A stretch of 15,163 bases of DNA from JAADDG01 sp964450755 (GTDB taxonomy: Bacteria; Campylobacterota; Campylobacteria; Campylobacterales; JAADDG01): contig CAYVDJ010000078.1 in NCBI GenBank assembly GCA_964450755.1, positions 1-15,163 on the forward strand. The letters run 5' to 3'. Positions 1 through 7,755 of the stretch are shown one piece after another. The position numbers and the translations under genes are program-made. Below the pieces are notes generated by a model. The model was given only the letters and a program-made list of their open reading frames with translations. It was not told the origin of the DNA and ran no database searches. Within the stretch, counting starts at the first letter, position 1. Every line of letters begins with the position of its first letter.

Positions 1-2
1 TA

Positions 3-119
3 TGGAAAGATGTTTTTGGTTATGAATATCCTACAAATGAATCTTTTGAGATGGATATGAAACTAAATTATCTAAGAAAGATATCTAACAGAAAAAAAGT
101 ATCAGCTCACACTGTTTAA
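3..119 (+). CDS. C-terminal fragment, possibly an OmpR-type response regulator (partial, 5' end outside window)
   Basis: An open frame enters from the left edge and stops at TAA 117-119, giving 38 residues. They contain VFGYEYPTNESFEMD followed by NYLRKI. This resembles the recognition-helix part of OmpR/PhoB winged-helix DNA-binding domains, where a VWGY-type stretch, an acidic turn and a basic LRKKI-type helix follow one another. If so, the gene is a two-component transcription regulator. In that family a wing ending in TVRGVGY-like residues normally follows the LRKKI helix. Here the protein stops about ten residues later without it, so the gene may be shortened at its 3' end. The next DNA may be an insertion-sequence relic, which would fit. 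The fragment is too short for a firm family call. The visible facts are the frame and the motif-like residues; the rest is inference. Confidence 0.4.
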   Translation, partial: WKDVFGYEYPTNESFEMDMKLNYLRKISNRKKVSAHTV

Positions 120-125
120 AAATAA

Positions 126-260
126 GGGCACCTCTAAAAACCTATACAGTCCATAGAAGGCAAAGAAGGCATAAGATTTCGCAAGAGAAATTTGCAGGAC
201 TACCCAAAGGTAATTCAAAAATTTATTGCCCATAATTAAAATCACTAAAAACCATACAAA
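126..260. mobile_element. Possible decayed insertion-sequence end (non-coding)
   Basis: The 195 bases between the left-edge gene and the chemoreceptor contain no gene. From 126 they begin GGGCACCTCTAAAAACC, which has the G/C-rich outer end and T/A-rich inner part typical of a transposon terminal repeat. The part at about 155-210 is also richer in G and C than normal spacers here. No transposase frame and no matching inverted end (AGAGGTGCCC) occurs elsewhere in the window, so if it is an element only one end remains. The call rests on general look, not on a recognised family. It could equally be a degraded gene or plain spacer. Confidence 0.25.
134..257. repeat. Imperfect direct repeat pair CTAAAAACC(T)ATAC
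   Basis: CTAAAAACCTATAC at 134-147 recurs as CTAAAAACCATAC at 245-257, differing by one missing T. The copies are about 100 bases apart and bracket most of the non-coding spacer upstream of the chemoreceptor. Such pairs can arise from an insertion or a slip duplication, but the sequence is AT-rich and short enough that chance cannot be excluded. Confidence 0.4.
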
Positions 261-281
261 AAACATGAGATAATCCGATAT
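255..281 (+). promoter_or_regulatory. Candidate sigma-28 (FliA) promoter for the chemoreceptor
   Basis: TACA at 255-258 is followed after 15 bases by TCCGATAT at 274-281. The flagellar sigma-28 consensus is TAAA-N15-GCCGATAA, and CGATAT-type -10 boxes are known for this factor in Campylobacter and Helicobacter. The -10 ends 33 bases before the GTG start, a suitable distance for a short leader. Chemoreceptor genes are common members of this regulon. The match is by eye, with one mismatch in the -35 and two in the -10. An overlapping sigma-70 site such as TATAAA at 279-284 is the alternative. Confidence 0.45.
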
Positions 282-314
282 AAAACTATAAATAATTTTA
301 TTGAGGAGTATTGT

Positions 315-2279
315 GTGAGTATTAGACAGAAGCTTATGCTGTTGGTTGTTATTCCGCTTATTGGGTTGCTCTATTTGACGAGTATAAAGATTTACGAGAA
401 AATAGAGCTGAATAAAAAAATGTCTATGACCTCAAATTTGGTAAAAATGTCTTCACTTGCCAGCTCTTTTGTTCATGAGACACAAAAAGAGAGAGGTGCA
501 ACAGCCGGTTATATAGGAAGTAGAGGAGAAAAATTCAGAGATAAACTCTCCTCCCAAAGGCTTAACAGTGATAAAATGATGAAATCATTTAAAACTTTTG
601 TCTCTTCTACAATAGATGAAAGTTATAACAGTGAAATCAAAGAGAATATATCCAAAATAAATCAAAAACTCTCTCGTTTAAAGAGTATAAGAAAAAGAGT
701 TGATAAATTCTCTATTCCCCTAAAAGATGCCATAAATTATTATACAGATTTAAACAAAGAGCTTTTGAATATTATCTCCCTTGCTGCAAAGTACAGTCCT
801 CAAAACAGGATTACAAAAGATCTTGTTGCATATAATTCATTTTTGAAGGCAAAAGAGAGAACCGGTATAGAAAGAGCTGTACTTTCAGGTGCTTTTGCAG
901 AAGATCGCTTTGATGAAGGAGTATTTAAAAAAGCTGTCTGGCTTGTTGCGCAACAGGATGCCTATATGGATGATTTTTTACAAAATGCGAATGATGAGAT
1001 AAAAAAGATTTATTATAAAAATATCAAAGATTCATCTTTCCAAAAAGTAAAAGAGAAAGAGGATATTGCCTTTTTAAAAGCCAATGAGGGTGGATTTGGT
1101 GTTGATCCGGTAGTTTGGTTTGATGTTATGACAAAAAAGATAAATGTTTTAAAAAAGATAGATGATTCAATCTCAAATATCATTGTAAAAGATATAGAAT
1201 ACAGTTCCAAAAATTTTATGTTGGCAATGATCACATCCATACTTACTATTTTAATCTCAATTGTATTTTCCTATTTCATCAGTCAAAATATAAAAACAAG
1301 AATTTTAAGTCTCAGGGATATGATCTCAAATATTGCAAAAACAAAAGATTTCAGGATAAAACCGCAAGATATTAAAAAAGATGAGATAGGAGAGATTCAA
1401 GAAGCATTTATCAACCTTTTGGAGAGTATTTCCAAAACATTAAATGAAGCAAAAATGAGTGCGGAAGAAAACAGAAGAGACGCCAAAGAGATAAAAGAGA
1501 TTTTGCAAAAGATTTTTACAAATATCAAAAAAGAGGTTGATATCGTAATAAACAGTGTAAAAGAGGCTGATTTTATCAAAAATGATCTGAAAAATTCTGT
1601 TCAAAATTCTATTGATAGTAAAGAGGATATGCAAAGTGCTTATGAGAATCTTAAAAAAACGGAAAAACAGATTTTTGAAATGATTGAAAAAATCAATTCC
1701 AATGCCGAGATAGAAGTCTCTCTCGCCGCAAGACTAAAACAGTTAAGTACCGATGCCGAACAGATTCAGGATGTTTTAAATGTCATAAGCGATATAGCCG
1801 AACAGACAAATCTTTTGGCGCTAAATGCCGCTATTGAAGCTGCAAGAGCAGGAGAACAGGGTAGAGGATTTGCTGTTGTTGCCGATGAGGTAAGACAGTT
1901 GGCGGAAAAAACCCAAAAATCATTGATTGAGATAAATGCCACGGTAAATGTTATCGTTCAAGCCATTGTTGAAGCAAGTGAAAGTATGAATAACAATATT
2001 GAAAATATAGAAGAACTCTCTTCAAGATCTTCAGGGGTTCAAGATGAGATAGAAAAAGTCAATGAAACTACAAAAGTAACGGCTTTGGCTCTCAATGAAA
2101 CGGCAAAAAGTGTAGATGATACTGCCAAAAAAGTGGAAGATTTTATAAACAAAGTAAATGTAATAAAAGATATTTCGGATAAAAATGAGATTTCCATTCA
2201 GATAGCAGACAAAGCGGCAGAAGATCTGAATGCTTCAGCCGATAAACTTGAGCAATCTTTGGAGCAGTTTAAAATATAA
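315..2279 (+). CDS. Methyl-accepting chemotaxis protein with periplasmic NIT sensor domain
   Basis: The 654-residue protein is a transmembrane chemoreceptor that would control the CheA-CheW array. Membrane helix 1 covers about residues 7-24 and helix 2 about 301-324. The region between carries NIT (nitrate/nitrite-sensing family) signatures: HETQKERGATAGY at 54-66 with QR at 81-82, and a second KERTGIERA stretch near 177-185. A HAMP linker follows (about 325-380), then a coiled-coil signalling domain whose conserved hairpin tip, AEQTNLLALNAAIEAARAGE, begins at about 495. The C-terminus ends in LEQFKI with no CheR/CheB docking pentapeptide. The GTG start at 315 is chosen because GGAG at 305-308 sits six bases upstream. 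The gene stands alone between a sigma-28-like promoter and a terminator. NIT domains are named from nitrate sensing in a few proteins; the ligand here is unknown. Confidence 0.93.
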   Translation: MSIRQKLMLLVVIPLIGLLYLTSIKIYEKIELNKKMSMTSNLVKMSSLASSFVHETQKERGATAGYIGSRGEKFRDKLSSQRLNSDKMMKSFKTFVSSTIDESYNSEIKENISKINQKLSRLKSIRKRVDKFSIPLKDAINYYTDLNKELLNIISLAAKYSPQNRITKDLVAYNSFLKAKERTGIERAVLSGAFAEDRFDEGVFKKAVWLVAQQDAYMDDFLQNANDEIKKIYYKNIKDSSFQKVKEKEDIAFLKANEGGFGVDPVVWFDVMTKKINVLKKIDDSISNIIVKDIEYSSKNFMLAMITSILTILISIVFSYFISQNIKTRILSLRDMISNIAKTKDFRIKPQDIKKDEIGEIQEAFINLLESISKTLNEAKMSAEENRRDAKEIKEILQKIFTNIKKEVDIVINSVKEADFIKNDLKNSVQNSIDSKEDMQSAYENLKKTEKQIFEMIEKINSNAEIEVSLAARLKQLSTDAEQIQDVLNVISDIAEQTNLLALNAAIEAARAGEQGRGFAVVADEVRQLAEKTQKSLIEINATVNVIVQAIVEASESMNNNIENIEELSSRSSGVQDEIEKVNETTKVTALALNETAKSVDDTAKKVEDFINKVNVIKDISDKNEISIQIADKAAEDLNASADKLEQSLEQFKI

Positions 2280-2287
2280 TTTTCTCT

Positions 2288-2329
2288 CTCCCGCTGTTTA
2301 AGAAAGTAAAAAACAGTGGGAGTTTTTTT
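2288..2329 (+). terminator. Rho-independent terminator after the chemoreceptor gene
   Basis: A 12-bp stem pairs 2288-2299 (CTCCCGCTGTTT) with 2311-2322 (AAACAGTGGGAG), with one G-T pair and an 11-base loop. Seven T residues (2323-2329) follow directly. It begins nine bases after the stop codon, so it closes the single-gene unit and separates it from cdsA. Confidence 0.93.
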
Positions 2330-2381
2330 AAAAAAAGAGTTTACAATTGCCTTTTTTAGTTAAATATCACTCTTTATTGGA

Positions 2382-2387
2382 TATACT
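2382..2387 (+). promoter_or_regulatory. Candidate -10 box for the cdsA-dxr operon
   Basis: TATACT lies 29 bases before the cdsA ATG and just downstream of a terminator, where a promoter is expected. No -35 box is visible, but upstream T-rich DNA is usual for sigma-70 promoters in this group. Weak evidence by itself. Confidence 0.4.
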
Positions 2388-2416
2388 CTTCTTTGCAAAT
2401 GTTGGAAGGAAAATCT

Positions 2417-3181
2417 ATGAAAATTTTCAAAATTGTCAAAGAAAGTCCGGATCGTTTTATAACCGGTGGAGTGTTGATAGCTGTTGTGGCAACAGTTGCT
2501 TTAATAAATAATTTTTTTATAACATGGCTTTTTTTGGGCGTTTCTTTTATATTTGCTTTTTATGAAGCCATGTCTCTTTTTGATATAAAGAACAATTCTC
2601 TTTTTTTTTATGCTCTTTTTCTCTGGATAGTTGCCTTTTTTTATCCAAATCCCGATGATTTGATTTTTGTTATTTTGATACTGTTTGCCTCCTATGGAGC
2701 TTATAAAAAGTTTAAAGATCTAAAAATTATTTTGCCGTTTTTATATGTGGGAAGTTCATATCTGTTTATTTTGGCTCTTTATAAAGATTTTGGCATAGAG
2801 GCTCTTGTATGGCTTGTTCTTGTCGTGGCACCGGCGGATATCGGAGCATATTTTTTCGGTAAGCTTTTTGGTAAAACCTTTTTTTCTCCGACATCACCGA
2901 ATAAAACTTTGGAAGGAGTTATAGGGGGAATATCTCTTGCAACAGTTATCGGTACGATATACGGAGTCAATTTCGTAGAGATTCCTCTCTCTTTTTTTAT
3001 CTCTTTAAGTACCTCAATGGCTGCGGTTTTTGGTGATTTGTATGAGAGCTATATAAAAAGGGCGGCAGATGTAAAAGACAGCGGAGACCTTTTCCCCGGA
3101 CACGGCGGAATGCTTGACCGGGTGGACGGTTATCTCTTTGCCGCTGTTATAATGGTGATACTTCTAAGAGGTTTGGCATGA
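2417..3181 (+). CDS. cdsA: CdsA, phosphatidate cytidylyltransferase
   Basis: CdsA makes CDP-diacylglycerol from phosphatidic acid and CTP in the inner membrane, the branch point for phosphatidylethanolamine, phosphatidylglycerol and cardiolipin. The 254-residue protein has many hydrophobic helices and the family markers ADIGAYFFGK at 140-149 and SPNKTLEG at 160-167. The complete signature, S-x-x-K-R-x4-K-D-x-G ending in H-G-G-M-L-D-R-V-D, lies at about 211-237. The ATG at 2417 is preferred because GGAAGGA at 2404-2410 is six bases upstream. An in-frame TTG at 2393 would add eight residues but has no ribosome site. The stop codon overlaps the dxr start in ATGA (3178-3181), so the two are translationally coupled. 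Length and motifs are normal for the family. Confidence 0.96.
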   Translation: MKIFKIVKESPDRFITGGVLIAVVATVALINNFFITWLFLGVSFIFAFYEAMSLFDIKNNSLFFYALFLWIVAFFYPNPDDLIFVILILFASYGAYKKFKDLKIILPFLYVGSSYLFILALYKDFGIEALVWLVLVVAPADIGAYFFGKLFGKTFFSPTSPNKTLEGVIGGISLATVIGTIYGVNFVEIPLSFFISLSTSMAAVFGDLYESYIKRAADVKDSGDLFPGHGGMLDRVDGYLFAAVIMVILLRGLA

Positions 3182-4254
3182 TAGTTTTAGGATCAACCGG
3201 ATCAATCGGAGTAAATACTTTAGAAATAGCAAAAAGATTTGGTATCGATATAGAGGTTTTGGTTGCGGGAAACAACATAGAGCTTTTAAATGTCCAAATC
3301 AAAGAATTTCAACCCAAAATTGTTGTTATTGCAAACAAAAATGATCTTCATAATGTAAATCACCCTTTTGTTCTTTATTCTCAAGAAGGTATAATCGAAG
3401 CTTTAAACAGAGCAAAAAGTGAACTTGTGGTCAATGCGCTTGTGGGATTTTTCGGTTTCAGACCTACTATCGAAGCGATAAGACTCGGTAAAAGGGTTGC
3501 TCTTGCAAACAAAGAGAGTTTGGTTGTTGCCGGAGCATTTATAGATAGAAGCAGACTTGTTCCGATAGACAGTGAGCATTTTGGTTTGTGGTATCTTTTG
3601 TCGGATAAAAAGACAAAGAGGATGATTATTACCGCAAGTGGGGGAGCATTCAGGGATACTCCTCTAAAAGATTTGGAGAAAATGACTCCAAAAGAGGCTT
3701 TGGATCATCCAAACTGGAAAATGGGGCAAAAGATAACGATAGACAGTGCGACGATGACAAATAAACTTTTTGAACTTTTGGAGGCAAGATGGCTTTTTGG
3801 AGATATAGAATTTGATGCGATTATCGAGACAAAATCGATCATTCACGCGCTTATCGATTTTGCAGACGGAAGCACGACTGCACATATAGCAAATGCCGAT
3901 ATGAAACTTCCAATCGCCTATGCACTCAGAGGCAGGGTTGATGAGAAGATTTTAAAGCCTGTTGATCTTGTTAAAATCGGCTCTTTGGAATTTAGAAAGA
4001 TAGATGAAAAAAGATATCCGATATGGAGCATAAAAGATGAGATTTTATCAAATCCCAAAAAAGGGGTAATTATAAATGCTGCCAATGAAGTCGGTGTAGG
4101 CAAATTTTTGTCAAATGAGATAGGATTTATGGATATCGCAAAAACAACTCTAAAAGCATATGATAAATTTTTTGATATTAAAATCAATAAACTTGAAGAT
4201 ATTTATGAGATTGATAAAGAAGTTAGAAGATTTTGCAATAGTAAAATAATATAA
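3178..4254 (+). CDS. dxr: Dxr (IspC), 1-deoxy-D-xylulose 5-phosphate reductoisomerase
   Basis: This cytoplasmic enzyme turns 1-deoxy-D-xylulose 5-phosphate into 2-C-methyl-D-erythritol 4-phosphate using NADPH and a divalent metal, the first committed step of the non-mevalonate isoprenoid pathway. The NADPH-binding loop GSTGSIG starts at residue 5. ANKESLVVAG follows near 108. The metal ligands match D131 and E133 in PIDSEH and E199 in NKLFELLEARW; the substrate-loop region is near DHPNWKMGQKITIDS, and NAANEVG is at 301-307. At 358 residues it is shorter than the E. coli enzyme (398), mainly through a short N-terminus and trimmed C-terminal region, as in other Campylobacterota. Its ATG lies within the cdsA stop, so it is the second gene of a two-gene operon. 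All active-site residues I can place are present. Confidence 0.97.
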   Translation: MIVLGSTGSIGVNTLEIAKRFGIDIEVLVAGNNIELLNVQIKEFQPKIVVIANKNDLHNVNHPFVLYSQEGIIEALNRAKSELVVNALVGFFGFRPTIEAIRLGKRVALANKESLVVAGAFIDRSRLVPIDSEHFGLWYLLSDKKTKRMIITASGGAFRDTPLKDLEKMTPKEALDHPNWKMGQKITIDSATMTNKLFELLEARWLFGDIEFDAIIETKSIIHALIDFADGSTTAHIANADMKLPIAYALRGRVDEKILKPVDLVKIGSLEFRKIDEKRYPIWSIKDEILSNPKKGVIINAANEVGVGKFLSNEIGFMDIAKTTLKAYDKFFDIKINKLEDIYEIDKEVRRFCNSKII

Positions 4255-4332
4255 AATATTTACTTTATGGAGGTATTGTTAACTTATATAAAAATATGAC
4301 GATTTTAGCCTAATACAGGTCAGGAGAATTAA

Positions 4333-7300
4333 ATGTTTCAAAATCGTCATACAGTTTATAAAAAAGAAACGATAATATCTTTATTATTATTACTGCTTTA
4401 TACTATATTATCAATTTTATCCTCTTTTTTAAAATACAACCATATTTTGGATTTTATTCCTGTAAATTTTTCTGCCGGTGTCGGGGTTGCTTTGTTGATG
4501 CTTTATGGTATAAGGATGATAGTTCCGATTTCGGTTTTGACATTTTTATCATATTTTGCTTTTACTTCTTTGAATGAGAGTCTGGATAATGCTCTTGTTT
4601 ATACCATAGCGTTTCTTGCAGGGAGTGTTATTTATAAACAGTATGAACAATATCCAAATATTTTTACAAGAACTCATAAATCTGTAACATTTATAATTTC
4701 TGTTGCGATTACGGCTCTTATGGTTCAGGTAGGCAATGTTGCATTGTCTTTGCTTTACAGTTCAAAATTTTATTTTGATAATTCTAACTATTTGAATTTT
4801 TTATCGGATATGCTTGGTATGATGCTTGGAGCATCTATGGTGCTTTCGATGGTTTTTCACTTTAGCAAAGAAAAAATCAGATTTGATTTGAAGATTATTT
4901 CACCTCTTGTTTTTTCTCTTGTTCTGGGAATTTTCTTTTATCTTCCCGATTTTTCTTTATATCTTAAAACCTATCATCTGGAATATCTGTTTTTGATACC
5001 TCCTTTGTTTTTGATTCTCAGATTTAAGCCGATAGTTTTAACTTCTGTGCTTTTTATCAATACTGTTGTAACAACGAGCTGGGCTGTTAAAGAGGGAAAT
5101 CCTGATATTTTGATGCAGATAGAGCTGTTTAATACTCTTTTTTGTGCTGTTTTTTTGATCGCTTTGAGCATTGCTCCTCGTAAAAAGAAGGAGTCAAAAG
5201 AGTTCATAGATATCAAAAAACTTCAGGATATGATTGATATTATCCCTTCTCCCATATTCTTTAAAGATGAAAAGAGAAATTATATAGGAAGCAACAAGGC
5301 TTTTGATCTTTTTACAGGGCATAACAGAAGGAAATCTCTTACACAGCTTATAAAATATTCTCAAAATTCCATACAAAAAGAGTATGAGATAAGTATCATT
5401 GCCGATAATGACAAAGAAAAATACATTATCGTATATATATCCGAACTTTATAATGAAAATGGTAAAAAAATCGGTGTTTTGGGTATCGTTTTTGATATTT
5501 CCGAACAGATAGAGGCTAAAAAAACTCTTCAGATATGGAAAGATCGTTATAAAATGGCACTTGACGGAGCCAATGACGGTTTATGGGACTGGGATTTGGA
5601 AAAAGATGAAGTTACCTATTCTGCCAGATGGAAAAAGATTATGGAGTACGGAGACAGAGAAATACCAAAAAGTATATACTCCTGGCTTAATCTAATAGTT
5701 GAAGAGGATAAGACAAGAGTCGTCTCTGAACTTGACAGACATCTAAACGGGGAGAGTGAGAATTTTCAGGTTCAGCACAGAATCAGAACAACAGAAGGAA
5801 ATTACAAATGGGTGGAGGTAAAAGCAAAGGCTTTTTTCAACACCAAAGCGAAAGCTTTTAGAATGGCAGGTTTTACTACCGATATAACCGAACTTAAACA
5901 GACAGAGATCCAGTTAAAAGAGAGTGAAGCTTTGTTTAGACTCTTTATGGATAATCTTCCCGGCAGTGCTTTTATCAAAGATGAGAGTGGAAAATTTGTT
6001 TTTGTAAATGAACATATGTATAAATTTTTCGGGTACAGAGATCTGATAGGAAAGAGTTTGGGAGATTTCTTATCCAAAAAACTTGCCAAAGAGAAAGAGT
6101 TAAAAGAGAAGATGATTTTGACACAGCAGGAATCATCCACAGATGAAGAGAAATTTATAGACCAATCCAAAAAGATATATGTTTTTAAAACATATCGTTT
6201 TCCTATCATCCAAAATGACAGAAAACTTTTGGGGGGAATTTCATTGGATATTACCAAACAGAAAGATTTTGAAACAAAACTTAATTTCTTAGCCCATTAT
6301 GACACCCTTACCTCTTTGCCAAACAGGATTTTATTTCAAGACAGGCTAAAACATGCTATCTCCACTTCAAAAAGATACAGGAAAAAGATAGCGTTGATGT
6401 TTTTGGATCTTGATAATTTTAAAACGGTAAATGATACTTTGGGACATGATTACGGAGATATGCTTTTGATAGAGATATCCAAAAGACTTAAAAACTCTCT
6501 TAGAGAGCAAGATACGGTATCAAGACTCGGAGGGGATGAGTTTACCGTGATTTTGGAAGATATAAAAGATGATACATACACTTCGGTTGTTGCCCAAAAG
6601 ATTATCGATACGGTATCAAATCCAGTGAAGCTGAAAGATAAAACCGTTTATGTGGGAGCAAGTATCGGTATCAGTATCTATCCCGACGACGGAGACTCAA
6701 TGGAAGAGCTTATCAAAAATGCCGATATGGCGATGTATCAGGCAAAAGAGAGCGGAAGAAACAATTATAAATACTATACAGAAGATATGAATATCGAATC
6801 ATACAGAAAACTTGTTATAACAAATGATCTTAGAAATGCCATAAAAAACAATGAACTGTATGTTTTGTATCAACCCAAAGTTGATATCAAAAATCATAAA
6901 ATAAGCGGTGTGGAAGCGCTTATCAGATGGACACACAAAGAGCTTGGCAATATTCCTACTCCACAGTTTATAGAGATTGCCGAAGAGAGCCAGGTTATAT
7001 TGGAACTTGGCGAATGGGTATTGAGAGAAGCTTGTATTCAAGCCAGGAAATGGCATACAAAAGGTTTTAGAGATCTTAAAATTGCCGTAAATTTTTCTAT
7101 TAAACAGCTTTCCCAATACAGTATAGTAGATACTGTTAAAAAGATACTGTTAGAGACCAAAATAGATCCATCTATGCTGGAGATAGAGATAGTGGAAAAT
7201 GTATTGATGGAAAATGTTCAAAAAGTGGAAAGAACACTGAACAGTCTAAGGAAATTCGGTATCACTGTTGCGATAGATGATTTTGGTACGGGATACTCTT

Positions 7301-7620
7301 CTCTTAGTTATCTTAAAAAACTTCCTATTCATACTCTTAAGATTGATAAATCATTTGTTCAGGATGTACCTCGTAAAAAAGATGATATGCAGATAGTCAG
7401 TACGATTATTTCCATGGGAAGGCAGCTTGGTTTGGAGGTTATAGCAGAAGGAGTGGAAACAAAAGAACAGGTAGAGTTTTTAAAATCCCAAAAATGTTTT
7501 TTGATGCAGGGGTATTATTTTAGTGAACCTATAGCCGCCAAAGAGTTTGAAGAGATATTGGAAAAATATAATACCACTTTTGCTATTACCAATAATGAGA
7601 TAAAAAGGGTTGTTACCTGA
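4333..7620 (+). CDS. MASE1-PAS-PAS-PAS-GGDEF-EAL cyclic-di-GMP cyclase/phosphodiesterase
   Basis: A 1095-residue membrane sensor that can be expected to make and break cyclic-di-GMP. Residues about 12-280 hold roughly eight hydrophobic segments with MASE1-like features (PVNFSAGVGVALLMLYGIR at 43-61). Three PAS domains follow at about 296-395, 405-520 (PAS_3-like, with GANDGLWDWD) and 532-648. The GGDEF domain spans about 652-815 with an intact GGDEF at 733-737 and a product-inhibition site RxxD (REQD) at 724-727. The EAL domain spans about 820-1070 with EAL at 861-863, VAIDDFGTGYSS at 979-990, TLKIDKSFV, IAEGVET and MQGYYFSEP, so the metal-binding and catalytic set looks complete. GGAG at 4323-4326 supports the ATG. 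It stands alone in its own unit. The net activity and the signal sensed cannot be read from sequence; flagellar-to-sessile control is the usual output. Confidence 0.93.
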   Translation: MFQNRHTVYKKETIISLLLLLLYTILSILSSFLKYNHILDFIPVNFSAGVGVALLMLYGIRMIVPISVLTFLSYFAFTSLNESLDNALVYTIAFLAGSVIYKQYEQYPNIFTRTHKSVTFIISVAITALMVQVGNVALSLLYSSKFYFDNSNYLNFLSDMLGMMLGASMVLSMVFHFSKEKIRFDLKIISPLVFSLVLGIFFYLPDFSLYLKTYHLEYLFLIPPLFLILRFKPIVLTSVLFINTVVTTSWAVKEGNPDILMQIELFNTLFCAVFLIALSIAPRKKKESKEFIDIKKLQDMIDIIPSPIFFKDEKRNYIGSNKAFDLFTGHNRRKSLTQLIKYSQNSIQKEYEISIIADNDKEKYIIVYISELYNENGKKIGVLGIVFDISEQIEAKKTLQIWKDRYKMALDGANDGLWDWDLEKDEVTYSARWKKIMEYGDREIPKSIYSWLNLIVEEDKTRVVSELDRHLNGESENFQVQHRIRTTEGNYKWVEVKAKAFFNTKAKAFRMAGFTTDITELKQTEIQLKESEALFRLFMDNLPGSAFIKDESGKFVFVNEHMYKFFGYRDLIGKSLGDFLSKKLAKEKELKEKMILTQQESSTDEEKFIDQSKKIYVFKTYRFPIIQNDRKLLGGISLDITKQKDFETKLNFLAHYDTLTSLPNRILFQDRLKHAISTSKRYRKKIALMFLDLDNFKTVNDTLGHDYGDMLLIEISKRLKNSLREQDTVSRLGGDEFTVILEDIKDDTYTSVVAQKIIDTVSNPVKLKDKTVYVGASIGISIYPDDGDSMEELIKNADMAMYQAKESGRNNYKYYTEDMNIESYRKLVITNDLRNAIKNNELYVLYQPKVDIKNHKISGVEALIRWTHKELGNIPTPQFIEIAEESQVILELGEWVLREACIQARKWHTKGFRDLKIAVNFSIKQLSQYSIVDTVKKILLETKIDPSMLEIEIVENVLMENVQKVERTLNSLRKFGITVAIDDFGTGYSSLSYLKKLPIHTLKIDKSFVQDVPRKKDDMQIVSTIISMGRQLGLEVIAEGVETKEQVEFLKSQKCFLMQGYYFSEPIAAKEFEEILEKYNTTFAITNNEIKRVVT

Positions 7621-7664
7621 AGAAACATCTTCTATAAATCTACATTATATTTATTATCATATAT

Positions 7665-7680
7665 TATAATATAATATAAT
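7665..7680 (+). repeat. Three tandem TATAA units forming overlapping TATAAT boxes
   Basis: TATAA is repeated three times, then T, giving TATAAT hexamers at 7665, 7670 and 7675. They sit in the AT-rich spacer between the cyclic-di-GMP gene and psrA, 130-145 bases before the psrA ATG. Any of them could act as a -10 box for a long psr leader. Pentanucleotide copy number can vary by slipped-strand pairing, but three units is a low count. Confidence 0.5.
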
Positions 7681-7726
7681 TAATTTCTATTTTTTACCAA
7701 TAAGAAGGTTTTTATAAGCATTCCTT

Positions 7727-7736
7727 TTGTAAAATA
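7727..7736 (+). promoter_or_regulatory. Possible -10 region (TGTAAAATAT) for the psr operon
   Basis: TGTAAAATAT follows a T-rich run (CCTTTTG) about 75 bases before the psrA start. TAAAAT preceded by TG resembles the extended -10 used by this group. It is one of several possible promoters in this very AT-rich spacer, so the call is weak. Confidence 0.3.
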
Positions 7737-7755
7737 TAACCAAAGCTAATAAATA

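Noticed and set aside
489..500. GAGAGGTGC inside the chemoreceptor gene as the missing inverted end of the possible insertion sequence
   Set aside because: It matches only eight bases and lies within codons for the conserved KERGAT residues of the NIT domain, so the coding explanation suffices.
2393..2416. TTG start for CdsA eight residues upstream
   Set aside because: No ribosome site precedes it, whereas GGAAGGA is ideally placed for ATG 2417.
5802..6257. Long minus-strand open frame of 151 codons inside the cyclic-di-GMP gene
   Set aside because: It is the antisense shadow of the second and third PAS domains; it has no ribosome site or recognisable domain.
7619..7632. Hairpin GAAGA-AACA-TCTTC at the end of the cyclic-di-GMP gene as a terminator
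   Set aside because: The stem is only five A/G-C/T pairs, overlaps the stop codon and has no T-run after it.
7640..7690. AT-rich run as a CRISPR or replication origin
   Set aside because: There are no spaced repeats of CRISPR length and no DnaA-box cluster; it is better explained as promoter-type spacer DNA.
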